In this document: piece by piece, positions 45,445-56,576 of the stretch | Numbering within the stretch: the stretch's first letter is position 1 | How the letters are laid out: each line of letters begins with the position of its first letter | Source: Oscheius tipulae | Taxonomy: Eukaryota > Nematoda > Chromadorea > Rhabditida > Rhabditidae | Length of the DNA: 64,000 nt | Assembly (NCBI GenBank): GCA_037178975.1 | Contig: JASJZH010000004.1 | Location: 10,478,001-10,542,000, forward strand | Reading direction: 5' to 3' | Made by a program: the position numbers and the translations under genes | Notes under the pieces: generated by a model | Told to the model about the DNA's origin: nothing | Database searches by the model: none | Seen by the model: only the letters and a program-made list of their open reading frames with translations

Positions 45445-48400
45445 TTAGCACCGAGAGCAGTAGTTGGCAGGAACGTAGCCGGAGCGGCCGAGAGCTGGAC
45501 GGACCAGGATCCATTCGGGGGAGCCGAAGTCGTCGTGAGCCTGAAAATGAGAGAGTTTAGTCAAATGTTTTTCTGTCCACCTCACCATATCAACCGGTCT
45601 TTCAGTATGTCCGTCTCTGTTACTGATTCTCTCTCTCTCTCTCTCTCTCTTAACATTTACTCTCTGTCAACTTGCAGCAAGAGGCAGAACTAGACTATTT
45701 GCAGCTCTACTCCTTCTCAGTCATTTAAACGATTAGATTACAGCCTTACCTGAAGGAGCTGAAGCTTCTCCCCAGCCTTCATGCTAGTCTGATGAGCATC
45801 CTGGGACGAAAAGTCGTAGATTGCTTGTACAGTACCGATCTAAAATACCATTTTCTGGACCAACAGGCTGTTGAACTAACCGAAGACTTGTCCTTATAAG
45901 GATCCAGGATCACTGGTTCAACAGGAGGCACATCATAGGTCATGGATACCGGAGGCTGAGCGTACATCTCACTCGGGGGACTATCGTAGGCTAGATTGAA
46001 TGTTTCTTCCCGTTTTGTCATGTCACTCACTTAGATTGGAGAAAACTGGTACCGGTTGAGCTGCTGGAATGTTGGAGTAGGTTGAAGCTGGACCACCAAA
46101 TGGCTCGGTCGGAACAGTGTCATAGGCTCCGAATTGAGCAAAATCGAAGACTGGTTGAGCGGCGGAGAAGGACTGGGATGTCGTAGAATAAGTTGGAATT
46201 AGGGAAGCTTCGGGACGAGTGGGGATGAGAGGCTGAGGAGACTCGCTTCTGAAATGGGACAAGATTCATTGGAAACACTGTCTCTCTGCCTCTCTCTGAC
46301 TGTCTGTTCCTCTGTTCCCCTTTTGCTATCTCTCTGTCACTCTTTCCCTCTATTTTCTCGACCTACCTTTGTGTAACCTTGCTCAACGGCTGACTCTTGA
46401 TCTGCTCCCACATGGACATGAAAGCATCTTGAGTACTAGGAGTAGGGGTGACTGCAGTTGAGCTAGAAGAACTTGGAACTGGCGGTGGCAGATGGTTCAA
46501 AGTTAGCGACGGCTGAGCTGTTTCTATAAAAATATTTGTACGGAATCTAGAGAGCTGGCACCTTTCGGAGAGTCATCGAAAGTTACAGGGAAGGCTGGCG
46601 AAGGATTGAAGGCGTCTCTTGTCAGATTGGGAAGAGAGGGAGTCTTCTGAGTCAGAGCAGTATCGAAGGGAGAAGGTTCATTGGTCCAGGCGACTGGTTG
46701 GATCGGTGCTCCCCAGTCAATTGGCTTGACTTCATCCAAAAGAGACTGTGATCTAGAAACCGGGAGCATAAACCGAGGAACACAGAAAGAAACTCACTTG
46801 ATAGGCTCCTGAACCGAAGCTGCTGGACTGTGAGTGGGTACCAGACTAACAGTACCAAAGATGGACGGAGTTGGTGTCAGAGTCGGGTACATGTTCGGCT
46901 GTAGAGCCGGTACACTGTCCGTCGGAGAGTCATCCAGATCAATCAGATTGACAGACTTCTGTTGTGACTTAGGAGGAGTACTGTGTGGCCGAGTCAGGGT
47001 GGCTGCCAGAGGCTTGAAAGCCTCAGCCCCGTTGAACCAGGGCTGCATGATGGCGAAGGGAAGGAATGCGTTGTAGTAGCCGTTATAACAGACACTGAAA
47101 ATGGATATGTCTCTCCCGTATGGTCTTGGCAACTCACCACATTCCATCCTTCTGCTTCGAGACTAATAGGACGGCGTCTCCCTTGTTACAGATGAGCATT
47201 CTTCCACTGTTCTTGTTTTCCTCCAATCCCTCCTTGGTGGCTGGCCAATCCGTCACGACTCTGTACATTTCCTTTCTTCGGTCCCTGGAAACGGAATCAG
47301 TGAGACAGAGAGACAGATAACCGGAAACTCACTTGATCTCAGCCTTCTGAAGGATGACCTGTCTCTCAGCCACCGTCTGTGCTCTGAACTTCTTTCCAGG
47401 CTCTAGATTAGACGTGGGAATGTGAATTGTCGATACAGGGGGTTGATAGTTGATGGTGGTTGGCAACTCAACAGTTCCAGGGACAGAAGACCCGGAGCCT
47501 CTTCTAGGCTTCAGAGCTTTCTCTACTCCAGCAGCTATGAAGGAAGCGTTCCGGGCCTTCCTCTCTGCCTTGTTTACTATGGCCTGAAGGGCGGCCAGAC
47601 GATTCTGATCGTAGAAGTCGACAAAGCAAGGAATGTTCGGGACGATGAGACGGTGGGGTGACTGAAAAAAAAGGCTATAGACCACCTCTCTGTCTCTCTT
47701 GCCAAGTATGAATCCAATGATGCATCAGTAGACGAAGCAGTGCTATACAGTCTTCTCAGCTCTGTCATCAGATTGGTGTCCATCATCTTGACCGTTTCCA
47801 TGGCCTCTCTTAGTACCTGAAACCCCTGTGTGTCCACCCAAAAGTGTACTGTACTCACCCTATGCAGAACTTCAATAACCTTCGGAACGGTCTGCTTCAC
47901 CTGAGCATTCAGAGCCTCAAAGTCTAGAAACTTGTGGTTCTGGGGTCCGACACTCTTCTCCTTGGACTTGACCGATTCCCAGTCCATCAGCTTGTCATTT
48001 CTCTTCTTGATCAGTTTCTTTGGAATAGCTCGGAGGGCCTTGACTATCTCGTCTCGGACTCTAAATACAGCTTCTGAACTGGTAGCTGTAATAAACCCAC
48101 TGTCCATTCAATAGCTCCGCAAAGATCTTGACTTCATCGTGAAAAGGTTGGATCTCTCGTTCGATGTCCACTCCTTGCAGGACAACCTGTCTTTTTCTGA
48201 TGTCTATGAGTCGCTTCTGGATCAACTGCCTTGTCTCAAAGAAGATTTTCTTCTTGTAGATGACCAGAGTGTAGTTGAAGCGGACCAGACGACGTTCGCA
48301 GGCATCCAACTCGTTGACGAGACAGTCGAACTCGGAGTCGCGGGCCTGAAATTGAAGAATCACTGTCAATGTCCTTGTCCTACCACTTTGACCACTCCCA

Positions 48401-49731
48401 GCGACGAACCCATCCTGTAGGTGAACCTGTTCGACTTCTTCTTGATCGAATGAACCGTGAACTTGGACAGCATGTCTCCCAGTGTGCTGCTTGGCTGGTC
48501 CTCACTGTACTTTTTCACTGAAAGAGGTTCACCTGAGATCGGTAACAATATTCTTTTTTTCCAAACTAGCTAAACAGAGGGAGAGTTGAACGGACAACGT
48601 TGGCAAAAAAATCTCTCACCAAGTTCCTTCTTCCTCTTGCTCTCATTCATCTTCTGTCCCAGGGTCGACATCTGTTTGACTGCCTCGGTCAGCTTGGGAT
48701 GGTCGAAATGCTGGATGGGAGTGTACTTGGCCAGCTCGTTGAGAAAGAGCGGATACTTGACACAACGTTGGACTGGTCGAGAGACTGCCGTGGTGTAGTC
48801 GATGACGGCAGCTCCGTTGTCTTGCATCTTCTTGACCACTCCTTTGAGGGCACCGTCCAGACGAATGTCTGATTTCTGAAAAGACGATATTGCGGAGGTT
48901 CTGTTTCTGTCTTTCTGCCTAGTAGGCTACTGTACAAACCTTTTCTTTGAAGCCGAATGATCTAATTAGTATCCTTATTACCGTTCAAACTTTCTCAAAA
49001 CAATAGTTTTATGTAGCAAGTCAAACGTTACGCCTGTATTCCCAACATACTCTATTTAGAAGAAAGCCATACTACCAACTCGTCACCTTCTAAGTTACTG
49101 CCTTCTACAACCGTCACTCTCTGTGTCAAGGGAGCTATTCCGCCTTCCAGTAGATTTTCTGTTTCTCTATCTCTCCGTCTCTTTGTTTCTGTGTATCTCT
49201 GCCTTTTCGTCTCTCAATTCTCTCTTCTCCGTTTCTCTGTCTCTCTGTCCTCACCGCCTTCTGCAGTAAATCATTGATCTGTTCAATGTTCCTGAAGTAG
49301 TATCCATAGGTCTGAGCGAATGCCTTCCGAAGTCCCAAGAAGCAGGCTCCGACTGCCTGTTGATCAAATCCTTTCCCTTAAACAAACAAGGATGAAACAT
49401 AAAATGGCTACCAACCCTGCTCCGTAGTTAGTCCAAGTACCAAATTTCCAGCGAGCTGAACAATCTGAGCACAGCCACTCTTCAAAACAGCCTTCTGCTT
49501 CTGGTTCATAGTGGAGCTGGCCTCCACGGCCTCGGTGAAAGAATTCATGTCAGTTATAAACTGGAGCTCCGTGTTGATCAGTTCTTCCAAAACCTTCGAC
49601 CGCTTTTCTTGGTTTGTCCCGTTGACAGAGGATCCGAGCCATGGGTTGTTCTCCATCGCAGCTACGGAAGCTTCTTTGACACCGTTAGCTCTGGCGATGG
49701 CCTGAGAATGGAGGGGTTAGACATAGAGAGA

Positions 49732-49783
<52 letters not shown>

Positions 49784-52754
49784 GAGAGAGAGGGCATACC
49801 TTGTCAGCATTGGCGAACATCTCAGCAAGCGTCAGCTCTTCTTCTCCAGAAGAAGCATAGGCAGCCTTGGGAGGAGGTGGCCGAGCCGGAGGGGAGGATT
49901 TTTTGTCCGGGACGAGCCAATCCTCTCCGAAAGTTGCCCAACCAGCATTGACAGTGTCTGAAATTGTTTTCATGGCGTTTTTTTCTTCTTCCAAAAATGT
50001 GGATTGTTTAACTAACAGAGTCATTGTCTAACTGTCGAGTTTGTTGCTTCAAAACATCGTTGTCTCATTCTCTCTTCCTCTCTTTTCTCCCAAGAACATA
50101 GCCCAGGCAGCTGGGCCCTTCAAAAATCTCTCTCCACAATCTAATGAACATCTTCCTTGCCAGCTGTGCGCCTCACAGCTGCACACACTGGGAATAAAAA
50201 CCTACTCGGTTGGAAAGAGTTCGAAGCAGGTGCCGCAGGAGTAGTATCGAAAGACGGCTTCCAGTCAGTGACAGGCGACGGACCTCCAAAGGGCTGGTTT
50301 CCGAAAGCGGGAAAGGACTGGTCAAGTTTGCTATCCGACCGGACACGGGTCTCTTCATCGTCCTCGTCCAGGTACAGTTCCAGGAAGGAGAGAGGGATGA
50401 TTCCGACAGCGTCTGTAGCAGGATCTTTGCACTCGACCCAGTCATTGTTGGCCTAGAAATTGGGGTAAGATCATAAAATATGCGGTAGCCTACCATTCGG
50501 AGGACTCGAATACTGTCACCGAATTTAACCGAGAGCTCGTCCTTTTGTCTGCCGATGAAGTCGTGGCGGACTGTTGCATATCTGAAAGAGAAGGGAGTCT
50601 TTTAAAAAAAAAAAAAAAAAGTTATATTTTTTAAAGAAACTTTCCCAGAGGCAGGGAAGAGCAAGTCAGGAACAATACTCCGACAATAGCTTGTCTCTTT
50701 TGCATAAACTAGAGGTCTGAGTTCGAAAAGAGCTGGGAGCGTACGTAACTACTGATCGGTCTATTCTCTAAACTGAATGATGCGGGTGCAACTGGTAGCC
50801 TTTTCGAAATGGTCAGAAAAAAATTGTTAACTTTTAACTGAACTGGACAAATACATGCAGAAACTTCCAGGCTGTTCCCCTCAAAATCAAATACGTTTTC
50901 TTCAATGTCAATTTTGCTTTCCGTGAAATATGCCTTCTGAGAACACTTCCCCATCATCTTTGTGAAAAACAAAGCTAAGTCTCCCACCCTATACCATCCG
51001 CTCCCGCTACTTCCTGTCCACTAGGCGACGGCTGAGAATCAGAGACCATACTCTCTCCTTCCAAAGGCACAACGATCTGAAAACACATTATAATACTCAA
51101 ATACGACTTTCACCTTCCTGTACAAAGCTCTGCGGGAAGATTCCCTGTCTGCTCCCTACCCTTCCTTCCAACCAGTCCGAGTCCAATCTCCTAGTCAGCT
51201 GGATCAATTCGTCTGCTTGGAAGGACAGCTCATTCGCATACTCACCCCTAAAATCTCGACTAGTATATTTCGAGAAACCGTGACCCACGTAAAGGGGTAG
51301 ACAGCTCGGGCGTACGGCTGTACATTGACATTTTGAAACCTCGCGTCGGTCGAGAAGTCCGAGGTGAAGGAGCTGGGAATACTGGCTACGACGGCTGGTG
51401 GCTCGAAGCCTGTCAACTGCTTGACATAGGTTGTGGGCACGATTCCACTGTGCCCGAGTCTCTTGCCGGTGTCTGTCACCACAATTCCTTTGAGCCAGCC
51501 CTCTGTCTCCACGGATTCAATGACCAGGATGGAGTAGAGAGAGAAAGGAAGGTCTCCGTCCCTCTCGGCCTCGAAGGGGGCTATAGCACAGTAGACTTGT
51601 TCAGAACTTGATCTGGAGGTGGAAATGAATGAAAAATAAAAAAAGAGACTACCTGAGGGGATTGGAGATTTCATTAGCTAGTACTTTAGGTAGTCGACCC
51701 TTTTCGCCGTCTAGTGTCTCGATGGAGTACCTGAAAGATGGGTGTTCAGAGATTTTCTGGAATTTTTATGGCTGGAGAAGCTTAAAGACGCCTCAAAGTT
51801 TAGACATTGTGTGGATTTTGAGAGTTTGGAATTGAACTTGGGAGAAAGTTTGGCTGTGTCGTATTCAACCTGAAGGACTTCTGTACTCGTGACCCAGCAA
51901 GTCAAAATAGGTTATTGATCACATTATTGCGCTTTAATAGTAGAGAGATAATCCCTCTCCTATGATCTCTACATGGCGATAAAATGAATTAGAGATCTAT
52001 TTATTGCACTCTAAGGGCCACCTAAGCACCTGTTCAAACATGAAAGAATAGTCAGCGAAAAGAAGACTAATGACTAAGTGTTCCAACAACTGTTCAATGA
52101 TTCGGAAGCGACTCAAAACAGCTCCGTTACCTAGTAAGCCAGTGGGCCAGCAAAATGAAGTTTTTAGAATATTCTGGTAAGTTTCCAGAATCCAATACGG
52201 ATTTCTATCAAAGTATCTGCAATGTTTGGTACAACTAAAATACAATTCCTTTTTGGTCCAAAACATTACGTTTCAGGTAAGATTAGTTCTAGGGATCAGC
52301 TCTCTGAATATACGGCTAGTCTCTTCTCAGAATAGAGCCAAAGTGGACAATTACACTTTGAACTCGAGCCTAAAGATTTTTTGAAGATTTCATTTTTTAC
52401 TATTTTTATCAAAATTTCACAGTAAGGTAGTGTTACCAAAAATTCTGGAAGCGATCAATATCTGCTACAGTTCCTCTCAAGGCCCAATCTTTTGCATGTT
52501 CGGTGGTCACTGCGCAACACGATACGTGATCGTATACAGACCGCTGGGCCAAACAACCTCCAACTGTAAATTTTATGTACCGATTCTATGACTTATTTTA
52601 GAGACATCACCCCGCCAAGAGCCTAAAGTACCTCAAAATGAAGTAAAAAGGCTCACCAGTCGTCTTCCTGATTCACAACCCGCACAACTTGATCCTGAGC
52701 CAAGGCGATACTCGTCATAGGGTCCTGGACCGCGTTAGAGACGCGGACCCACAT
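45445..52754 (-). CDS. DNMBP: DNMBP/Tuba-type scaffold: SH3 x4, RhoGEF, BAR, SH3, SH3
   Basis: Tuba proteins link dynamin and actin regulators and activate Cdc42 through a DH domain. Twenty-four minus-strand exons from 52657-52754 to 45445-45540 join with consistent phase at every junction, for 1399 residues. In order: SH3 at about 1-58; SH3 61-125 (VYCAIAPFEAERDGDLPF); SH3 155-212 (ARAVYPFTGEY, GIFPQSF); SH3 237-290 (YATVRHDF, NNDWVECK); a Pro-rich linker; DH 425-610 (KVLEELINTELQFI, SRPVQRCVKYPLFLNEL); BAR 668-900 (ERRLVRFN, PKKLIKKRNDKLMDW); SH3 965-1035; a Pro/Ser-rich tail; SH3 1340-1399 (VQAIYDFSSQDA, GYVPANY). The intron at 47662-47702 appears to be GC-AG. The start (MWVRVSNAV, inside the first SH3) follows an in-frame open stretch, so an upstream coding exon is possible. 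Confidence 0.93.
45630..45652. repeat. (CT)n microsatellite inside a DNMBP intron
   Basis: About eleven CT units on the plus strand in the last intron of the minus-strand gene, so the transcript carries (AG)n. Confidence 0.8.
49014..49149 (+). repeat. dispersed repeat, copy B, inside a DNMBP intron
   Basis: This copy is homologous to 19131-19266 in the same orientation, and antisense to the host gene. It lies in the intron 48877-49254 and ends just before a TCTGTCTC-type array. Confidence 0.6.
49723..49792. repeat. (GA)n microsatellite inside a DNMBP intron
   Basis: About 70 bases of nearly pure GA units occupy most of the 98-base intron 49702-49799. In the sense of the gene this is a long CT polypyrimidine tract ahead of the acceptor. 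Confidence 0.9.
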
Positions 52755-54181
52755 CACGTCTCTTGTAAAATAATGATTTCTGCAAATTTTAGTTGGTATT
52801 CTAGTAGAAATTGAGAAAAGGAGACATAACAGAGAAAACAGTAGCTAGGATCCGTTTGGAACTTCCTCTGTCACCCTGTTGACCCAATGAGAGAGGGGGG
52901 AACATTTTCGGGCGAACGGAGCACTTTTTTAAAAATCACTCCGATTGTTTTTAACTCAAAAAGCAGTAAAATGGATGGAAATCGAAGTGGAAAATAAAGT
53001 AGGAATGGAAGAAAGCGAAGCACCTGGTCATCGAATAATGGGAGAGGGCCGCTTTCTGTTTACAGGACTGACAAATGGTCGTTGGTAAACTATGGAGAAG
53101 AGAGTGCTGCTTTGTGATGAAATGTCACAAAGATTTTCTCTACCACGGATCCCCTAATGTAGGTCTTTTACGAGAAGAAAGAGATCGTTACGTGCTAATA
53201 GAGAAACAGTCATAGAGCTGAGGGAAATGCCTCATCTCTTAGTCAATTTTGACTGTGTACAAAAGATGAGGATAGCGACTGCTTGCAGCCTTACTTTAGG
53301 ATAGACTCTCGCAAAATTGATGCCTGTGACGCAAAATTTTCAATGTAGAATGTTCCAGACCGTTCTAAGTCACTTTTTCAGGTTCCCAACTCCACTTCTT
53401 GGCTTTTCAAAGTTTTGTGAACTTGTAGCTGTTCATCTGGTCAACAACTTTGTAGAATACAGTCAGATCAAAAAGCCATGTTTTGGTTCCTTACTGTTGC
53501 AGTCTACGTCTTCTTCGAGTGGCTGATCATTTTTTCTCAACACTGGGCTGCAGATAAAGAACAAATCTGGTACTTTTACAGGATCCAGAGCCTCTCCAAG
53601 TTTTGCAAAAATGACATCTCGTAAAACCTTTGCAAGCAAGCAAATACTGTAATTTGCAAGACTGAAATAACTAACCTTTTTTTCGAACAGTTTTTTGAAC
53701 AGCCGAGGAACGATTAGTTTCCTGTAGAGATCACTCAAATAAGCCTTACCTCTGATACCTCAGGATAGCTATCTCTACAACTCAAAAGCTTTCTCCTTCT
53801 ATCTCTGTCAGCAAGCGGAGACAAACAAATCCCTCGATCTGTACCTCGACACTCTTCATTCTTAAAAATGTGAGCATACAATGGCATCACTTTCACTTTT
53901 TTTCTTTCTTTTTCTTTAAACATAAAGCGGAAGAGGAAGAGAGACAGAGAGAGAGAGAGAGAGAGAGGCCAGAAAGAGGGTCGTGCCTCTGAAAAAGACA
54001 TTGATTAGGGGGCGGGGACTAGAGACGGAGATGGGGGAGAGAGAAGAGAAAGAATCAACTGGCACGCATCACAACATATCACAGTCTCTTTGATTTTGAA
54101 CAGATTTACTTAAGAATCTATAGAAGTGAAGACGGGGGAAGTGACATTATGCAGGAGTGGATACCGGGTGGGGGGAAACTT
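52755..54181. other. intergenic stretch, no supported gene
   Basis: The stretch holds a GA repeat at 53939-53967 and a minus-strand frame at 53463-53738 (91 codons, no recognised family, internal GTTAGT...ACAG words that could be a tiny intron). Upstream DNMBP exons, if any, should lie here. Confidence 0.5.
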
Positions 54182-56576
54182 CTATTCTTTGGGCTTTTTG
54201 AGCTCTACAAGCTCGGCTTCGGCAGCAGTCGTCGGTAGAGGCTGATGCGGGGCTCTGCAAACAGGATTATTAGCTGAGAGAGTACGGGTGATCTTCAGTG
54301 GAAATTGAGAGCCTCTGTCTCTCTGTCTCTCTTCTCTCATTCCGAGTCAAAAAGTCGGTTTCCTCTTTTGGCAAACCGTATACGGGATGTGAAAGCGATA
54401 TGGGGATAGATGAGAGATGAAGAGATCGCGATTGAATTAGCCTCCACCCTCCGAAGGTCATTATATTATTGACCTCCCAACTGAAGTGTTAGTAGCTACT
54501 CTCAATTTCCAGTTCTGGTTGCATGTCAATCTGCTTCTCTACACCTTGTTCCCAAAAAAGAATAATGGAGACTATACCTATGCTGTCTGGGGGACACGTT
54601 GATACGTTCTCAGTCTGGAGCGGGACAAAGTTTGGGTTAGTTGTGAGGGCAATTTGCGTACCTGTACGGGTAGAGACTGTAGACAAAAACAGCTCCGATG
54701 ACGAGGGCAGCTCCCAGGACGAAGAGCATTGATGGCTTGAAGTCGAAGAGGAAATAGGCCAGGATGCAGTTGAGTACGATGGCGAACGAGGTGGCAAAAG
54801 CCTGAAAGTTCGGGGTGGATCCGAATGAGAGTGCTTCAAACCTTGAGAATGTTGTCAGCGTACTTGATGACAACGGCGACGACAAGTCCTCCGAAGGCAC
54901 TGATTCCTACAGTGACCCATACGGCCCAGTCGAAGCCTTGCATCATACGGTGCCAGACGGTAGACGGGTTGATACCGTCGCCGAAGATGGCATCATTGTC
55001 TTTCACCTGGAAGTGTGAAAATGAGTCGAGTGAGAAAGAGATATATAGATAGACATAGACAGAGACAAATAAAAAGAGAGACAGAGAGACATAGAGACAG
55101 AGGCAGTACACTTACAAAGGCAAAGAGCAGGGCAAAGAAGACGGATGGAAGAGCCAGTTGAATGTTCCTAATCCAGATGGACACGTCGGATCCCTTCAGT
55201 ATCTTCTCAAAGTAGATTCCAGCAAAGCCGGACATGCAGCAGGCAACGAGGACGGCAATGAAGCCAAAGATCGGGTTTTCTTCCTTCTCGAGCTCGATAG
55301 ACCGTTTTAATCGTTGTACAGTAGTATTGGGACTGGAAGTCACTGAATCCATAAAGTTGTTGAAGGCGCTCTCCAGAGTCGGCGTGACATCTTGTAGCGG
55401 GAGCTCGGACATAGGCTCGGCAGCAAAGGTGGTAGTTTCGACGGCTGCTGCCTTTCTGGCAGCGGCAGCTGCATCCTTGGACTGCTTCGTGTCGTACTGG
55501 ACAACGACAACTCCGGCAAAGAGGAAAAGAAGGGCAAGCCATTGCTGGACGGAGAGCTTCCTCTTCAGGACAAGAACGGTGAACATGGCCGTTGTCAGAA
55601 TTTTCAGTTGGTAGGTGACCTGGAAGAAGAAAACTATCAATAAGTCACTACGCCACTCGCTGTCGCCCCACTTTTGAAGTCGCAGACTCGACAGTTAGAC
55701 AGCCACGTCGTTGTGGCTCAAGTTTTTTGTCTGCCTTCGTGTCCCGTCTCCCAAAACTCACAATATAGGTAGCCGCGGGAAGATTATCCACAGCCACATA
55801 GAGCAAAAAATTCTGGATCGTGTAGATGACGGCCGGCACGAGAACTTTCAGGGCATCCTGCCAATGGTTGATGAACTGATCGTAGATTTGAGCCAGCCCC
55901 TTGCGAACACTCTTCGCGCCACAGCAGACGAGTACAATACTGGCTACCAGCTTGAAGATCTCCCCGTAGAAGACACTCATCGTCTTGAGGAACTTCGGCC
56001 GGTTTCCTGTCAACGCGTAGCGCATGAACAGCACCAGCGACGTGTTCTGCAGGACCAGTACGATGAGCGAACTGTACTTGATGATCTTGTCATCTGGAAA
56101 CGGAGATTGGTAAGTTTTATGGTAGGTGGAGATCGTGTGAGTTGGGGTATATGATCTATAGACCCCATGATAAACAGTGTTCCAGCTTTGCACTTTATCG
56201 CGGATTACAAAAAGGAACAAAGAACTCCGAGGCAGTAATCTCAGAGATTACTGGCACTTTTGCTATAACAGAGAGGAAGTGAAAGAACTTATCATGGGGC
56301 AGAGCAAGTTCCAGACTCTTACTGCTGTAACTCATTCTTTTCAAAGGGTTCCAGTCATGGTGTGGGTATGAGTAACTCTCAATCTTCATTGCCAATCGAG
56401 TATTACGGTGTTTTGAACCTGTTTTTTTTAGGTTTCTACCTATATTTTCCGAACGCAGCGTGTGAAATAACCTCCCTGGAACGAGAAAAAAACGACTAGA
56501 TCATACGAACTACTGCTCAAATACCCTATCCATTTATTTCAGAGCAAAGAAACTAACTTTTGCTATCGGCAGCCAT
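54182..56576 (-). CDS. SLC35A-type nucleotide-sugar transporter, paralogue 1
   Basis: Golgi antiporters of this family exchange UDP-Gal, UDP-GlcNAc or CMP-sialic acid for the nucleoside monophosphate. Six minus-strand exons, 56558-56576, 55762-56093, 55116-55619, 54842-55006, 54662-54801 and 54182-54254, join in phase for 410 residues. Family signatures: QNTSLVLFMRY, VPAVIYTIQNFLLYVA, NLPAATYIVTYQLKILTTAMF, QWLALLFLFAGVVVVQ, SGFAGIYFEKILKGS, WIRNIQL, GGLVVAVVIKYADNILK and FATSFAIVLNCI. An Ala/Glu-rich loop of about 75 residues between helices 5 and 6 (around 180-255) is longer than in human SLC35A3. The first exon (MAADSK) is 19 bases. Substrate cannot be assigned from sequence alone. Confidence 0.93.
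55670..55713 (+). repeat. intronic repeat shared by the two transporter genes, copy 1
   Basis: GAAGTCGCAGACTCGACAG followed by TTAGACAGCCACGT matches 61258-61306 with few changes. It lies in the second intron of paralogue 1. Confidence 0.7.

Noticed and set aside
49662-50024. Ser/Leu-rich tail on a minus-strand frame
   Set aside because: It is translation of the (CT)n intron of the DNMBP gene.
53463-53738. 91-codon open frame on the minus strand upstream of DNMBP
   Set aside because: No recognised family; phase cannot be linked to the first DNMBP exon with a standard donor.
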